A DNA stretch of 64,000 nt from Luteimonas sp. (GTDB lineage Bacteria > Pseudomonadota > Gammaproteobacteria > Xanthomonadales > Xanthomonadaceae): positions 434,001 through 498,000 of the forward strand of contig JANPZU010000005.1 in assembly GCA_024707405.1 (NCBI GenBank), read 5' to 3'. The translations under genes were made by a program, and so were the position numbers. Positions 38,312 through 48,476 of this stretch are shown piece after piece. The notes under the pieces are model-generated. The model did not search any database. It was given only the letters and a program-made list of their open reading frames with translations, and was not told where the DNA came from. Positions within the stretch are counted from its first letter, which is position 1. Each line of letters begins with the position of its first letter.

Positions 38312-39172
38312 TCAATCGTTGTCGACGGGTGACTTCTCGCCGGCGAACGGGTTGAGGCGGCGGATCGTCCACGGATAATCCGGCCACTTGCCCGACAGGT
38401 AGGGATGCCCCGGCTCGTTCTGCTGCAGCACGCGGCGTGCGTCAGCGGCCAGGGTGTCGTTGCCCAGTTCGGTGTAGGAGGCGGCCAGGATCGCGACGGC
38501 GTCGTTCTGGAACTCGCTCTGCGGATAGGTTTCCAGCAGGTAGGTGGCGCGGTTGGCGGCCGCGACCCAGGCCGAGCGACGCAGGTAGTACAGGGCGACA
38601 TCGGCCTCGTGGCGCGCGAACATGTTGCGCAACGCGACCATGCGCTGGCGGGAGTCCTCGGCGTAGCGGCTGTTGGGGAAGCGCTCCAGCACGATCTTGA
38701 AGTCGTTGTAGGCCTGGTTGGGCGTGGCCAGGTCGCGGCGGCTGGCGTCGAGCTTCCACACGCGCTGCAGGAACACCGTGTCGCGGTTGGAGTTGACCAG
38801 CCCGCGCAGGTAGTACATGTACACCGTGTTGCGATGGGTCGGGTAGGTGCGCAGGAAGCGGTCGATGGTGGAGATCGCCTCTTCGTTGTTGCCACGCTTG
38901 AACTGTGCGTAGGCGATTTCGACCAGCGCCTGCTCGGTGTACGGGCCATAGGGGTACTGGGCGACGAGGCGACGATAGGTCAGCTCCGCGTTGTTCCAGT
39001 TGCCCGAGCGCATCGAGGCGTGGGCCTTGTCGTAGAGTTCCTCGACCGGGACGCCTTCGTTCTCGTCCTTGTCCTTGAACATGCCCTTCATGCGGGCACA
39101 GCCGGTGGTTGTCAGGGCGACGACCAGCGCAAGCAGGACGAGGCGACGGAAGGCGGTGGTGCTTGGGCTCAT
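38312..39172 (-). CDS. bamD: outer-membrane assembly lipoprotein BamD
   Basis: Essential lipoprotein of the BAM complex that inserts beta-barrels into the outer membrane. ATG 39172 gives 286 residues. The signal peptide ends in the lipobox LTTTGC with Cys 25 as the lipidated residue. The mature part is five tetratricopeptide-like repeats, visible as ELYDKAHASMRSGNWNNAEL, PYTEQALVEIAYAQFKRG and DFKIVLERFPNSRYAED. Length (about 250-290) is normal. The gene is divergent from rluD with 108 bases between, the usual bamD/rluD arrangement in gammaproteobacteria. Confidence 0.96.
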   Translation of the reverse strand: MSPSTTAFRRLVLLALVVALTTTGCARMKGMFKDKDENEGVPVEELYDKAHASMRSGNWNNAELTYRRLVAQYPYGPYTEQALVEIAYAQFKRGNNEEAISTIDRFLRTYPTHRNTVYMYYLRGLVNSNRDTVFLQRVWKLDASRRDLATPNQAYNDFKIVLERFPNSRYAEDSRQRMVALRNMFARHEADVALYYLRRSAWVAAANRATYLLETYPQSEFQNDAVAILAASYTELGNDTLAADARRVLQQNEPGHPYLSGKWPDYPWTIRRLNPFAGEKSPVDND

Positions 39173-39206
39173 GGGCGAAGACGGCACGCAGTAGGCACGA
39201 AGCGGC

Positions 39207-39212
39207 GATAAT
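39207..39212 (+). promoter_or_regulatory. candidate -10 of rluD
   Basis: GATAAT followed by AACAG lies in the bamD-rluD gap, 69 bases before the rluD start. A -35 is not clear. Confidence 0.35.
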
Positions 39213-39280
39213 AACAGTCCGCGCCGAACCCCCGGGTTCCGCGCCTGAACCTTGGCCTTCCGGATCAGCCACAGCACGCC

Positions 39281-40276
39281 ATGCCCCTCGACCCTCCCGC
39301 AAGCCCCGCGCCCCGCCAGGCCGTCGTCCCGCCGGAGGCCGCCGGACGCCGGTTCGACGCGGTATTGGCGGAGTTGTTCCCCGAATTCTCGCGTTCCCGG
39401 CTGTCGGCCTGGATCAAGTCCGGCGACGTACTGCTGGACGGTCGCGAGGTACGGCCACGCGATCCCGTCCACGGCGGCGAGGTAGTCAGCCTGAACGCGG
39501 TGCTGGACGAGCGTACCGATGCCGAACCGCAGGACATCCCGCTCGCGATCCTGCACGAGGACGCCGACGTCTTCGTGATCGACAAGCCGGCCGGGCTGGT
39601 GGTGCACCCGGGGGCGGGCAATCCCGATGGCACCCTGGTCAATGCCTTGCTCCACCGCGATCCTTCGCTGTCGGCTTTGCCGCGCGCGGGCGTGGTGCAT
39701 CGCCTCGACAAGGACACCAGCGGGGTCATGGTGGTCGCGCGCACGCTGCAGGCCCAGACCGGGCTCGTCGCGCAGTTGTCGGCACGCGAGGTGCACCGGC
39801 AGTACCTCGCGGTGGTGGTGGGTGCGCTGGTATCGGGCGGCACCGTCGATGCACCGATCGACCGGCATCCGCGCGATCGCTTGAAGATGGCCGTGCGCGA
39901 GGATGGTCGCGATGCGGTGACGCACTACCGCCTGCGCGAACGCTTCCGCGCGCACACCGCACTGGAGTGCCGGCTGGAGACCGGTCGCACGCACCAGATC
40001 CGCGTGCACATGGCGCACCTGAAGCATGCCATCGTCGGCGATCCGTCGTATGGCGGCCCGCTGAAGCTGCCCAAGGGTGCCTCCGAGACGCTGGCCGGGA
40101 TGTTGCGCGGATTCAAGCGACAGGCCCTGCACGCCGAAACGCTGGAATTCGTGCACCCCTCCAGCGGCGAACCCATCCGCTGTACCGCGCCGGTGCCTGC
40201 CGACATGCTGGCGCTGATGGCGGCGCTGCGTACCGATACTGCCGCGCATGCCGAAGCGGAGCGGTCGCGCCGGTGA
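39281..40276 (+). CDS. rluD: 23S rRNA pseudouridine synthase RluD
   Basis: RluA-family enzyme that makes pseudouridines at 1911, 1915 and 1917 in helix 69 of 23S rRNA, by family homology. The 331-residue product has an N-terminal S4 domain ([19 protein letters not shown], about residues 35-53) and the catalytic motif HRLDKDTSG, Asp near residue 143. The [19 protein letters not shown] region follows, then an Ala/Glu/Arg-rich tail. It is encoded divergent to bamD and overlaps pgeF, the standard bamD-rluD-pgeF order. The GTG of pgeF shares its stop. Confidence 0.95.
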   Translation: MPLDPPASPAPRQAVVPPEAAGRRFDAVLAELFPEFSRSRLSAWIKSGDVLLDGREVRPRDPVHGGEVVSLNAVLDERTDAEPQDIPLAILHEDADVFVIDKPAGLVVHPGAGNPDGTLVNALLHRDPSLSALPRAGVVHRLDKDTSGVMVVARTLQAQTGLVAQLSAREVHRQYLAVVVGALVSGGTVDAPIDRHPRDRLKMAVREDGRDAVTHYRLRERFRAHTALECRLETGRTHQIRVHMAHLKHAIVGDPSYGGPLKLPKGASETLAGMLRGFKRQALHAETLEFVHPSSGEPIRCTAPVPADMLALMAALRTDTAAHAEAERSRR

Positions 40277-41034
40277 GCCCGTGCATCGTCGCAGGCGCAC
40301 CGTTCCCCGCGAACGTGCATGCATTCACCACGCTGCGCCATGGCGCGGGTGCTTCGCAGGCCCCGTTCGACACGTTCAACCTCGGCAACTTCCGCACCAC
40401 AGATGGCGATGATGCAGGCGTGGTCGCGCGTAACCGCGTGGAACTGGCCGAAGGTTTCGGCTTGCCGTCCACGCCGCACTGGTTGAAGCAGGTGCATGGC
40501 ACGGACGTGATGCGATTCGATGCGATTCCCGCACACGGGGACGAGCCCGAAGCCGATGCTGCCATTACATCGACGCCGGGCGTGGTGCTGGCGATCCTCA
40601 CCGCCGATTGCCTGCCGGTCGTGTTTGCCGCGAAGGACGGCAGCGAGATCGCCGCTGCGCACGCGGGCTGGCCCGGACTGTCGAAGGGCATGCTGGAAGC
40701 CACGCTGGATGCGATGCGCACGCCTGCCGCCGATGTCGTGGCATGGATCGGCCCGGCGGCCGGGCCGTCGCGTTACGAAGTTGGGCGCAACGTGTTTGAT
40801 GCCTTCGTGTCGCACGATGCAGGCGCGGCCGTCCACTTCGCGGCGACACGCGAGGGTCACTGGCTTGCCGACCTGCCTGCGCTCGCACGCCGGCGCCTGG
40901 TCGCTTCCGGCATGCACGTCGTCGACATCCATGGCGGCGACCTGTGCACGATCTCCGACCCGGCGCGCTTCTTCTCGCACCGCCGCGACGGTCGCAGCGG
41001 ACGCATCGCGACCATCGCCTGGATCGATCCGTAG
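40273..41034 (+). CDS. pgeF: peptidoglycan editing factor PgeF (laccase-domain protein)
   Basis: Laccase-domain (DUF152) family protein of 253 residues starting at GTG 40273, which overlaps the rluD stop. The family signatures are [20 protein letters not shown] with the conserved Cys, and [14 protein letters not shown] with the His. A later His lies in [12 protein letters not shown]. In E. coli PgeF removes wrongly built UDP-MurNAc-L-Ser precursors, and purine nucleoside phosphorylase activity has been reported for relatives. The sequence does not decide between these roles. In many gammaproteobacteria clpB would come next; here ten kilobases intervene. Confidence 0.9.
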   Translation: MSPCIVAGAPFPANVHAFTTLRHGAGASQAPFDTFNLGNFRTTDGDDAGVVARNRVELAEGFGLPSTPHWLKQVHGTDVMRFDAIPAHGDEPEADAAITSTPGVVLAILTADCLPVVFAAKDGSEIAAAHAGWPGLSKGMLEATLDAMRTPAADVVAWIGPAAGPSRYEVGRNVFDAFVSHDAGAAVHFAATREGHWLADLPALARRRLVASGMHVVDIHGGDLCTISDPARFFSHRRDGRSGRIATIAWIDP

Positions 41035-41110
41035 AGCCGAGCTTGCTCGGCTGCCTTCGTAAGGATGCGCCGGCGCCCATGTGCAGCGGAGCAAGCTCCG
41101 CTCTACGGGG
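41031..41110. repeat. two dispersed hairpins after pgeF
   Basis: GTAGAGCCGAGC-TT-GCTCGGC (from 41031) and AGCGGAGC-AA-GCTCCGCT (41085-41104) are members of the family at 37038. The first has C paired with G at the third stem position, the second the reverse. They mark the left edge of the accessory block that splits pgeF from clpB. Confidence 0.8.
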
Positions 41111-41185
41111 CCTTTGCTCGCGGAAATGTGCATGTGCAGGCAGGCCGGGCGCGTCCTTGCGCACGGCAGCCCAGGGGATGCGGGA

Positions 41186-43603
41186 TCAGAATGTGTAGCG
41201 GACGCGGGCGTAGTAATACGCGCCGTTGCTGCCAATCGGCGAGAGCACGTCGTAGGGCAGGTTGCCGAAGTAGAAGATGTCCTCGCTCGACAAGTCCGGG
41301 TATTGGTCGGTGAGGTTCAGGCCGCCCAGGGCCACGCTCCATTGCCGTGCGAAGCGGTACTCGACTTCGGCGTCGAGTTGCCATTCGGCGCCATAGGTCT
41401 GTGCCGCCCAGCCGAAATCGCGCCTGGCGCTGCCGTGGCGCTGCACGCGCGCCAGCAGGTTCCAAACGTCGTTGTTCCAGTTGGAGGTGAATTGTGCGCG
41501 GGTGCGTGGCGTGGCATCGGTAAGGGTGTTGGTCTCCTCGGTGCCGAACAGCACGTAACCCGGATCGATCGCCAACAGTTCCGATGGCGTGGCGACGATG
41601 TTGCGCAGTTCGGTCTTGGCGTAGCTGTAGGCGCCACTGAGCACGAGCTGGCCACCGGCCAGGTCGTCGCGCCAGTTGGCCACGACTTCCGCGCCGCGGG
41701 TGCGGGTGTCGGCGGCGTTGACGAAGAATTGCGCGCTTTCCACGCCCGGTACGCCGAAGGTGTCGTCGATGAAATCGGTCAGTGCGTCGCCGGTGATTGC
41801 TTCCGAGAGCGCGACGCGGTTGTCGATCTCGATATGGAACACGTCCAGCGACAGGTCGAAGCGTTCGCCGATGCGGCTGGTGAAGCCGAGGCTGGCGTTG
41901 ATCGACTTTTCCGGATCGAGGTCGGTGGCGCCGAGTGCGCGCGCGATCGGGTTGTTCACCGACAGCAGCCGGCCCTGCACCAGTTGCCCGGCGAAGTTGT
42001 AGCCGGTGCTGGTGGACTCGAAGCCGACCTGCGCCAGCGAGGGCGCGCGGAAGTTGTTCGACAGTGACCCACGCAGGGCGAAGGCGGGCGCGAATTCGTA
42101 GCGTGCGGCGAGCTTGCCGGTCAGTTCGCCGCCGAAGTCGCTGTAGTGCTCGTAGCGCACCGCGATGTCGGTGCTGAGCTTGTCGCCGAAACTGCTGGAC
42201 AGGCCGGCGTAGACGCTGGCGACGTCGCGGTCGAGGTCGGCTTCGTCCTGCGGCGTGAGGCCGCCGCCCGCCTGCGAGCCGACCGGCCGGTCGGTGAACG
42301 GGCCCGCGGCGTAGCTCGCGGGGTCGCCGGCACCGGTTTCGTACTGCTCGAAGCGGAATTCCGCGCCGGTGGCGAAGACGTGGACGTTGTCGCCGCTGTC
42401 GAAGACGCGGCTCAGGTCGAGGTTGGCCAGGGTTTGCGCGTATTCGTAATCGCCGACCTTGAAGCGCGTCGGGCTGGTCGGGCCGAGCGAGGCGTTGAGC
42501 GAGTCGCGCAGGCGATAGGTGAATGCGTTGCTGCCGTGGTTGAGACTCAGGTCGTAGTCCCAGTCACCCCATTGGCCGCGGAAGCCGGCGACGCCGCCGA
42601 TGTCGAGGTTCTCGCCGATCGACACCGGGCGGTAGCCGTTCGGGTACACCTCGGGCCAGTTGGGGCCGCCTTCGGGATAGCGGAACCAGTTGGCGCCCTC
42701 GGTGTCGCGCTGGTTGTACGTGCCGAAGGCGTAGAACTCGCTGGCATCGCCGAGCGGGATTTCGGCGTTGATCCAGCCGCTGATGTCGCGGGATTCGCCG
42801 TCGCCGAGGTGGTAGTTGCGCTGTCCGGCCACCGTGTCGTTGATCGGTGTCTGCTCCCATGGCGGCACCTGGTCGAAGCCGGCGCGGTTGGTCGCTTCGC
42901 GGTTCTTGAGTTCGATGCCGATGCGGAAGAAACCGCCATCGCCGATGGCGCTGCCGACGTGCGCGCTGAGGAAACTCGTCTGGCCGTCGGTCAGGGTCTG
43001 GTCGATGGGCTCGACATCGGTGTGGTGCACGCCGTACGAGGCTTCGATCGCGCCGCCTTCGGCGCCGTCTTCGAGGATCACGTTGACCACGCCGGCCACC
43101 GCGTCGGAACCGTACAGCGCGCCGGCGCCGTCACGCAGCACTTCGATGCGCTTTACTGCGCTGACCGGGATGGCGTTGAAATCGACAGGCGTGTTGCCGC
43201 GGCCGATCTTGGAACTGGTGCTGACCAGTGCGGACGTGTGCCGGCGCTTGCCGTTGACCAGCACCAGCACCTGGTCGGGCGCGAGGCCGCGGATCTGTGC
43301 CGGGCGCACGTGGTCGGCGCCGCCAGAGTTGGACTGGCGCGGGAAATTGAGCGAGGGCAGCAGCGCCTGCAACGCGCTGCCCAGTTCGCCGTTGAGCACG
43401 CCTGCCCTGCGGATGTCCTCGGCGGTGAGCACGTCGATGGGCGAGGTGGATTCGAGCACGGTGCGGTCGCGTGCACGCGTGCCGGTGACGATGACGTTGT
43501 CGAGTTGGGTGGCCTCGGACGTGGTGGCGGACTGTGCGAACGCGGGTGTGGAGATCGCCAGCAGCAACGCGGCTGCCAGCGGCGACACGGTGGGACGGGA
43601 CAT
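41186..43603 (-). CDS. TonB-dependent receptor
   Basis: Outer-membrane active-transport barrel of 805 residues. ATG 43603 gives a Sec signal (MSRPTVSPLAAALLLAISTP to AFAQ), a TonB-box-like region (QLDNVIVTGTRAR), the plug domain (SPIDVLTAEDIRRAG and EVLRDGAGALYGSDA), and the barrel ending in the C-terminal aromatic strand YYYARVRYTF. A purine-rich site (AGGAG) stands 10 bases upstream. The ligand cannot be told. It is a clear paralogue of the gene at 59513-61927, sharing the plug motif LVNGKRRH and SLNFPR. A palindrome lies in the divergent gap upstream. Confidence 0.9.
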   Translation of the reverse strand: MSRPTVSPLAAALLLAISTPAFAQSATTSEATQLDNVIVTGTRARDRTVLESTSPIDVLTAEDIRRAGVLNGELGSALQALLPSLNFPRQSNSGGADHVRPAQIRGLAPDQVLVLVNGKRRHTSALVSTSSKIGRGNTPVDFNAIPVSAVKRIEVLRDGAGALYGSDAVAGVVNVILEDGAEGGAIEASYGVHHTDVEPIDQTLTDGQTSFLSAHVGSAIGDGGFFRIGIELKNREATNRAGFDQVPPWEQTPINDTVAGQRNYHLGDGESRDISGWINAEIPLGDASEFYAFGTYNQRDTEGANWFRYPEGGPNWPEVYPNGYRPVSIGENLDIGGVAGFRGQWGDWDYDLSLNHGSNAFTYRLRDSLNASLGPTSPTRFKVGDYEYAQTLANLDLSRVFDSGDNVHVFATGAEFRFEQYETGAGDPASYAAGPFTDRPVGSQAGGGLTPQDEADLDRDVASVYAGLSSSFGDKLSTDIAVRYEHYSDFGGELTGKLAARYEFAPAFALRGSLSNNFRAPSLAQVGFESTSTGYNFAGQLVQGRLLSVNNPIARALGATDLDPEKSINASLGFTSRIGERFDLSLDVFHIEIDNRVALSEAITGDALTDFIDDTFGVPGVESAQFFVNAADTRTRGAEVVANWRDDLAGGQLVLSGAYSYAKTELRNIVATPSELLAIDPGYVLFGTEETNTLTDATPRTRAQFTSNWNNDVWNLLARVQRHGSARRDFGWAAQTYGAEWQLDAEVEYRFARQWSVALGGLNLTDQYPDLSSEDIFYFGNLPYDVLSPIGSNGAYYYARVRYTF

Positions 43604-43789
43604 CGGGAACGGACTCCTGCGGCTGGATGGGCGGACGCTGCGGCTTGCGGGGTGCGCGTCGCCCGGCATGTCGTGGTCTGGGGGCCCAGGCGCGCGACTG
43701 TCGTCACTTCGCAACGGGCCCGAGGGGTCACGTTACCTGCACGAGGGGCGGATCCCGCGGCAGGCGTCATTGCGCCTTTCCATCTGCTT

Positions 43790-43816
43790 ATGCCGATCGG
43801 TTATTTCGACCGGCAT
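43790..43816. promoter_or_regulatory. palindromic operator-like site in a divergent gap
   Basis: ATGCCGATCG (43790-43799) and CGACCGGCAT (43807-43816) form a nearly perfect inverted repeat with a seven-base AT-rich centre. It lies between the TonB receptor gene and the lipoprotein gene, 25 bases before the latter. It could bind a repressor for either. Confidence 0.5.
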
Positions 43817-43840
43817 CACATGCTGGTCGAAAGTAAACAC

Positions 43841-44332
43841 ATGCCAGCCGCCCTTTCCTTGATGCTCCGTATTCCACTTGGGATCCTGCTGCCCGCAGCC
43901 TTTCTCGCGTTGTCCGCGTGCGCGATCACCGCACCGACGCCATCCCCTCCACCGGCGGTCACGGCTGCGTTCCAGGGCGACGAGGCGCGTCCTGCGCACG
44001 TGGCCGGCTGGCTGCGCAGCGAGTTGTACTTCGGCGTGGCCAACGAGGCCGATGCCGGCAACGGCATCACCGAGGCGCAATGGCGGGAATTCCTCGATCG
44101 CGAGGTGACGAGTCGTTTCCCGGACGGATTGACCGTGTTCGACGCCTACGGGCAATGGCTGTTCCGGGGCAACGACCAGCCGGGACGGTTGAAATCGAAA
44201 CTGTTGGTGATCCTGCACCCGGATACGCCGGAGCGGAACGCCGACATCGATGCGATCCGGCTGGCATGGAAACGACAGACCGGGCACCAGTCGGTGCTGT
44301 GGTCGAAGCATCCGGTCGAGGTGTCGTTCTAG
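43841..44332 (+). CDS. DUF3574-like lipoprotein
   Basis: A 163-residue predicted lipoprotein. ATG 43841 gives MPAALSLMLRIPLGILLPAA, a hydrophobic signal, and the lipobox LSAC at about residue 31. The mature part has the pattern YFGVANEADAGNGITEAQWREF and FPDGLTVFDAYGQW, which resembles DUF3574, followed by a basic, Trp-rich C-terminus. No enzymatic motif is seen. It is divergent from the TonB receptor gene to its left and separated from the next receptor gene by 111 bases. Two further in-frame ATGs lie upstream, but 43841 best fits the lipoprotein signal. Function unknown. Confidence 0.75.
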   Translation: MPAALSLMLRIPLGILLPAAFLALSACAITAPTPSPPPAVTAAFQGDEARPAHVAGWLRSELYFGVANEADAGNGITEAQWREFLDREVTSRFPDGLTVFDAYGQWLFRGNDQPGRLKSKLLVILHPDTPERNADIDAIRLAWKRQTGHQSVLWSKHPVEVSF

Positions 44333-44443
44333 CCGACACAAGCACGTTGCAGCGTGCCACGATGCAGGGAGGCCGCGCATGTCGTGCGTCGGTCGTCCAG
44401 GCAACCGTTCGCCATTCCTCTCCCCCATCGAGGCTCCCCAACC

Positions 44444-46727
44444 ATGTCCACCAATCCGCAGGCACGACCTCCTCGCCATCGAACCCGGCACGCCACGCTG
44501 TCCATGGCCCTGGCCGCCGCGATCGGCATGCCGCTGCCTGCCATCGCGCAGCAGGACGATGCGCAGGATGCGCCGACCGCCACCACGCTCGACACGGTGC
44601 AGGTCACGGCCCAGCGCCGCGTCGAGAACATCCAGGACGTGCCGGTGTCGATCAGCACGCTTTCGGGCGAACACCTCGACGTGCTCGGTTCCGGTGGCGG
44701 CGACGTGCGTTTCCTGTCCGGCCGCGTGCCGAGCCTGAACATCGAATCGTCGTTCGGTCGTGCCTTCCCGCGCTTCTACATCCGTGGGCTCGGCAACACC
44801 GATTTCGACCTCAATGCCTCGCAGCCGGTGTCGCTGGTCTACGACGACGTGGTGCAGGAGAACCCGATCCTGAAGGGGTTCCCCGTGTTCGATCTGGAAC
44901 GTATCGAAGTATTGCGCGGGCCGCAGGGCACGCTGTTCGGTCGCAACAGTCCGGCGGGCGTGATCAAGTTCGAATCGGCCAAGCCGTCGCAGGAGGCGGG
45001 CGGCTACGTGCAGACGACGATCGGCACCGACGGCCTCTTCAACTTCGAAGGCGCCTACGGCGGGCCGCTGACCGAGCGCTGGTCGGCGCGCGTGTCGGCG
45101 TTGCACCAGCGCAAGGACGATACGGTGCGCAACACGCACCCGGGCCCGACCGATGCGCTGGAGGGATATGAAGAGTCCGCCGCGCGCGTGCAGTTCCTGT
45201 ACGAAGGCGATGGCTTCGAGGGCTTGTTCAACCTGCACAAGCGACGGCTGGACGGCACGGCACGCGTGTTCCGCGCCAACATCATCCAACCCGGCAGCAA
45301 CGACTTCGTGCCGGGCTTTGATCGCAACCGGGTGACCATCGACGGCGTCAACTTCTCCGAACTCGACACATGGGGAGGCAGCGCCCGGCTGCGCTGGAAC
45401 CTGGGCAACCACAACCTGTATTCGATCACCGGCTATGAGTCGGTGGAGACGATCAACCGCGGCGACATCGACGGCGGTTACGGCGCGTTCTTCCTGCCGG
45501 TGTCGGGCCCGGGCTTCATTCCGTTCGCATCCGAATCGGCCGACGGCCTGCCCGACCATCGCCAGGTCACGCAGGAATTGCGCATCGAATCCGACTACGG
45601 CGGACGTTTCGAATGGCAGGGCGGGCTGTTCTGGTTCGACGAGGACATCACCGTCGACAGCTTCAACTACGACTCGCTCTCGCCCGGAAACCCGCAGGCC
45701 GGCCATGCGGTGCAGACCCAGCGCAACAAGGCCTGGGCGGTGTTCGCCTCCGGCGAATTCGCCGTGACCGATGCCTTCAAGCTGCGCGGTGGCCTGCGCT
45801 ACACCGACGACGAGAAGGACTTCAGCGCCACGGTGCTCGAAGGCGCGCCGTTCGGTGCGCCGGCAGGCGGCCCCTACGACGTGCGCGTGGACGACAGCAA
45901 CGTCAGCTGGGGACCTGAGCGGCGTGTATGCGGCCAGCGACAACGTGAACTTCTATGCGCGCGTCGCGACTGGTTTCCGTGCACCGTCGATCCAGGGTCG
46001 GTTGCTGTTCGCCGATCCGTCCGCGCCCAATGGTGGCGTGACCACGGCCGGCTCGGAAGAAGTGCTGTCGTACGAGATCGGCGTCAAGGCCGACCTGTGG
46101 GATCGCCGCGCGCGCGTGGGTTTCAACCTGTTCCGCTACCAGGTGGACGACCAGCAACTGATCGCGGTGGGCGGTGGCGCCAACATCGCCACGCTGATCA
46201 ATGCCGACCGCAGCGTGGGGCAGGGCTTCGAGCTCGACCTGCAGGCCTGGTTGACCGACAGCCTGCTGGTGACGCTGGGCAGCAGCTACAACGACACCGA
46301 GATCCAGGACGCCAACCTGTTCGTGCCCGGTTGTGGCGGCGGTTGCACGGTGACCGATCCGCTCGCTGCAGACGGCTATTCGATCGACGGCAACCCGTTG
46401 CCGCAATCGCCCAAGTGGACGCATGCGTTGACCGCGCGCTGGGGCATCCCGATCCAGAGCGGCGAATTCTTCGTGTTGACCGACTGGGCCTACCGCAGCG
46501 AGGTCAACTTCTTCCTGTACGAATCCATCGAGTTCACCGGCAAGTCCTCGCTGGAGGGCGGTCTGCGCGTGGGTTACCTGTGGGAAGGCGGCGATTACGA
46601 ACTGGCGCTGTTCGGGCGCAACATCACCGACCATACCCGCATCGTCGGCGGCATCGACTTCAACAACCTGACCGGCTTCCTCAACGAGCCGCGGACGCTG
46701 GGGCTGGAGTTCACCGCCAGGTTCTGA
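44444..46727 (+). pseudogene. TonB-dependent receptor interrupted by a +1 frameshift
   Basis: Sec signal (MSTNPQARPPRHRTRHATL to AIAQQD), plug domain (LDTVQVTAQRR, PVSISTLSGE, EVLRGPQGTLFGRNSPAG) and half the barrel read in one frame up to about residue 488. The frame then changes at the GGGG run 45909-45912; removing one G restores WDLSGVYAAS and the rest of the barrel to its terminal strand ending LGLEFTARF. Repaired length would be 760 residues, normal for the family. Both halves keep receptor-like sequence with no second lesion, so the change is recent or a sequencing error. This receptor is not a paralogue of the other two here. It precedes an NCS2-like permease on the same strand. Confidence 0.85.
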
Positions 46728-46739
46728 CCGAGCCGCCTG

Positions 46740-46766
46740 CCTTCCCCTGCTTGCGGGGGAGGGAAG
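46740..46766. repeat. hairpin repeat after the frameshifted receptor
   Basis: CCTTCCCC-TGCTTGC-GGGGGAGGGAAGG, another copy of the hairpin family found at 13056 and 16178, lies 13 bases past the receptor stop. Confidence 0.65.
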
Positions 46767-46836
46767 GCGGCATGCATGGTGATTCGGAATCGTTCCAGGC
46801 GCCGGTCTCCGCAGGGCCGGCGCAGCAAGGGAAAAC

Positions 46837-48444
46837 ATGTCAACGCCTACGCATCGTGCACCCCGCTGGTTCGTCGCCGGCGACATCAACGGCTTCTTCG
46901 GCCTGGTGATCGACAACCTGTCGATCCTCGGCTTCATCGCGATGGCGCTGATCGGCATCTTCGGTTTCCCTGCCGACGTGGTATTTGGGCGCATGTTCCC
47001 GGGCACCGCACTGGGTGTGTTGCTGGGTAACCTGGCCTACACGTGGATGGGCCGACGACTGGCGGCGCGAACCGGACGCGACGACGTGACCGCGATGCCG
47101 CTCGGCCTCGATGCGCCGACCAGCATCGGCATGGCGCTGCTGGTGCTCGGGCCGGCATTCCTTGCGTTCAAGGCCGACGGACTGGATGAGCGCGCGGCGG
47201 CGATTGCGACATGGCAACTGGGCATGGCGTCGCTGGTGGTAATGGGCGTGCTGAAGACGGTGCTGTCGTTCGCCGGGGACTGGGTGACGCGCGTGTTGCC
47301 GCGTGCCGCGTTGCTGGGTTCGATCGGCGGGGCGGCGCTGGCGCTGCTGGGCTTCCTGCCGTTGATCGAGACCCTGCGCAATCCGGTGGTCGGCCTGGTG
47401 ACGCTGGGCCTGCTGCTGTACCTGTTGGTGGCGAAGGGCCGTTTGCCGCTGCGCATCCCGGGCGTGCTGTTCGCGTTCCTGGTCGGCGTGACGCTGTATT
47501 ACGGGCTGGGACTGGCGGGGTTGGGCGTGCCGGGCTTCGCCTTGCCCGATGCCCTGCCGTTGGCGGTGTCGCTGCCGTGGCCGAGCCTCGGGTTCATCGA
47601 TGGATTGCCATACACGGTGCCTTACCTGCCGCTGCTGTTGCCGTTCGGGCTGCTGATGATCGTCGGCGGCATCAACGTCAGTGAAAGCGCGCGCGCGGCG
47701 GGCGACGACTACCGTACCCGCGACGTGCTGCTGGTGGAGTCGCTGTCGACGCTGGTGGCGGGCGTCTGCGGCGGCGTGGCACAGACCACGCCCTACATCG
47801 GCCAGCCCGCTTACAAGCACATGGGCGCGCGCAACGGCTACACGTTGCTGACCGGGCTGTTCGTCGGCATCGGTGGTGCGCTGGGCATCGTGGCGGGACT
47901 GGTGCAGTGGCTGCCGCTGGCGGTGCTGGCGCCGATCATCGTCTACGTCGGCCTCGACATCACCGCGCAGGCCTTCCACGAAACGCCGCGCAAGCATGTC
48001 GCCGCCGTGGCGCTGGCGTTCCTGCCGTCGCTGGCCTACCTGCTGGTGATCAAGGTCGGGAACCCGGCGTGGATCGCGCCCGATCGCTTCGCCGAGTTGT
48101 ACGCCGAGATCGGCAGCCACGGCCTGCCGGATCTTGCTGCCATCGTCACGCTGGGCAACGGCTTCATCATCACCGCGATGCTGTGGGCGACGGTCGTGGT
48201 CTTCCTCATCGACGGACGCCTGCGTGCAGCGGTGGGCGTGCTGCTGGTCGCGGCGGCGCTGACGCTGTTCGGCGTGATCCACTCGGTCGATCCGCGTGGC
48301 GGGGTGTACCTGCCGTGGGCGCTCGAGGGGCTGCGCCAGGCGATCGCGTTCCAGTTCGCCGGGGCCTATGTGGCGCTGGCGGCGGTGCTTGGGCTGCTGT
48401 CGCTGCAGGGGCAGGTTGTGCCGGCGCCGGACGAGCGCCCGTAG
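46837..48444 (+). CDS. NCS2-like (xanthine/uracil-type) permease
   Basis: A 535-residue inner-membrane protein with about 12-14 hydrophobic segments. The N-terminal motif FGLVIDNLSILGFIAMALIG, the AMPLGLDAPTSIGM stretch and GGVAQTTPYIGQPAYKHMGA resemble permeases of the xanthine/uracil (NCS2) superfamily, which move nucleobases or related compounds with a proton. A ribosome-binding site (AGCAAGGGAAAAC) precedes ATG 46837. The gene lies 110 bases after the TonB receptor on the same strand, so the two may form a pathway for one compound, receptor outside and permease inside. Substrate is unknown. Confidence 0.82.
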   Translation: MSTPTHRAPRWFVAGDINGFFGLVIDNLSILGFIAMALIGIFGFPADVVFGRMFPGTALGVLLGNLAYTWMGRRLAARTGRDDVTAMPLGLDAPTSIGMALLVLGPAFLAFKADGLDERAAAIATWQLGMASLVVMGVLKTVLSFAGDWVTRVLPRAALLGSIGGAALALLGFLPLIETLRNPVVGLVTLGLLLYLLVAKGRLPLRIPGVLFAFLVGVTLYYGLGLAGLGVPGFALPDALPLAVSLPWPSLGFIDGLPYTVPYLPLLLPFGLLMIVGGINVSESARAAGDDYRTRDVLLVESLSTLVAGVCGGVAQTTPYIGQPAYKHMGARNGYTLLTGLFVGIGGALGIVAGLVQWLPLAVLAPIIVYVGLDITAQAFHETPRKHVAAVALAFLPSLAYLLVIKVGNPAWIAPDRFAELYAEIGSHGLPDLAAIVTLGNGFIITAMLWATVVVFLIDGRLRAAVGVLLVAAALTLFGVIHSVDPRGGVYLPWALEGLRQAIAFQFAGAYVALAAVLGLLSLQGQVVPAPDERP

Positions 48445-48476
48445 ATCGGCCTGGCCGTCGCGACGGGCACTCGAAA

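Noticed and set aside
41186..44332. Insertion sequence within the accessory block
   Set aside because: No transposase, terminal inverted repeats or target duplication were seen.
45905..45915. Programmed frameshift in the TonB receptor
   Set aside because: No slippery heptamer and downstream structure typical of programmed shifting; receptors of this family are not known for it.
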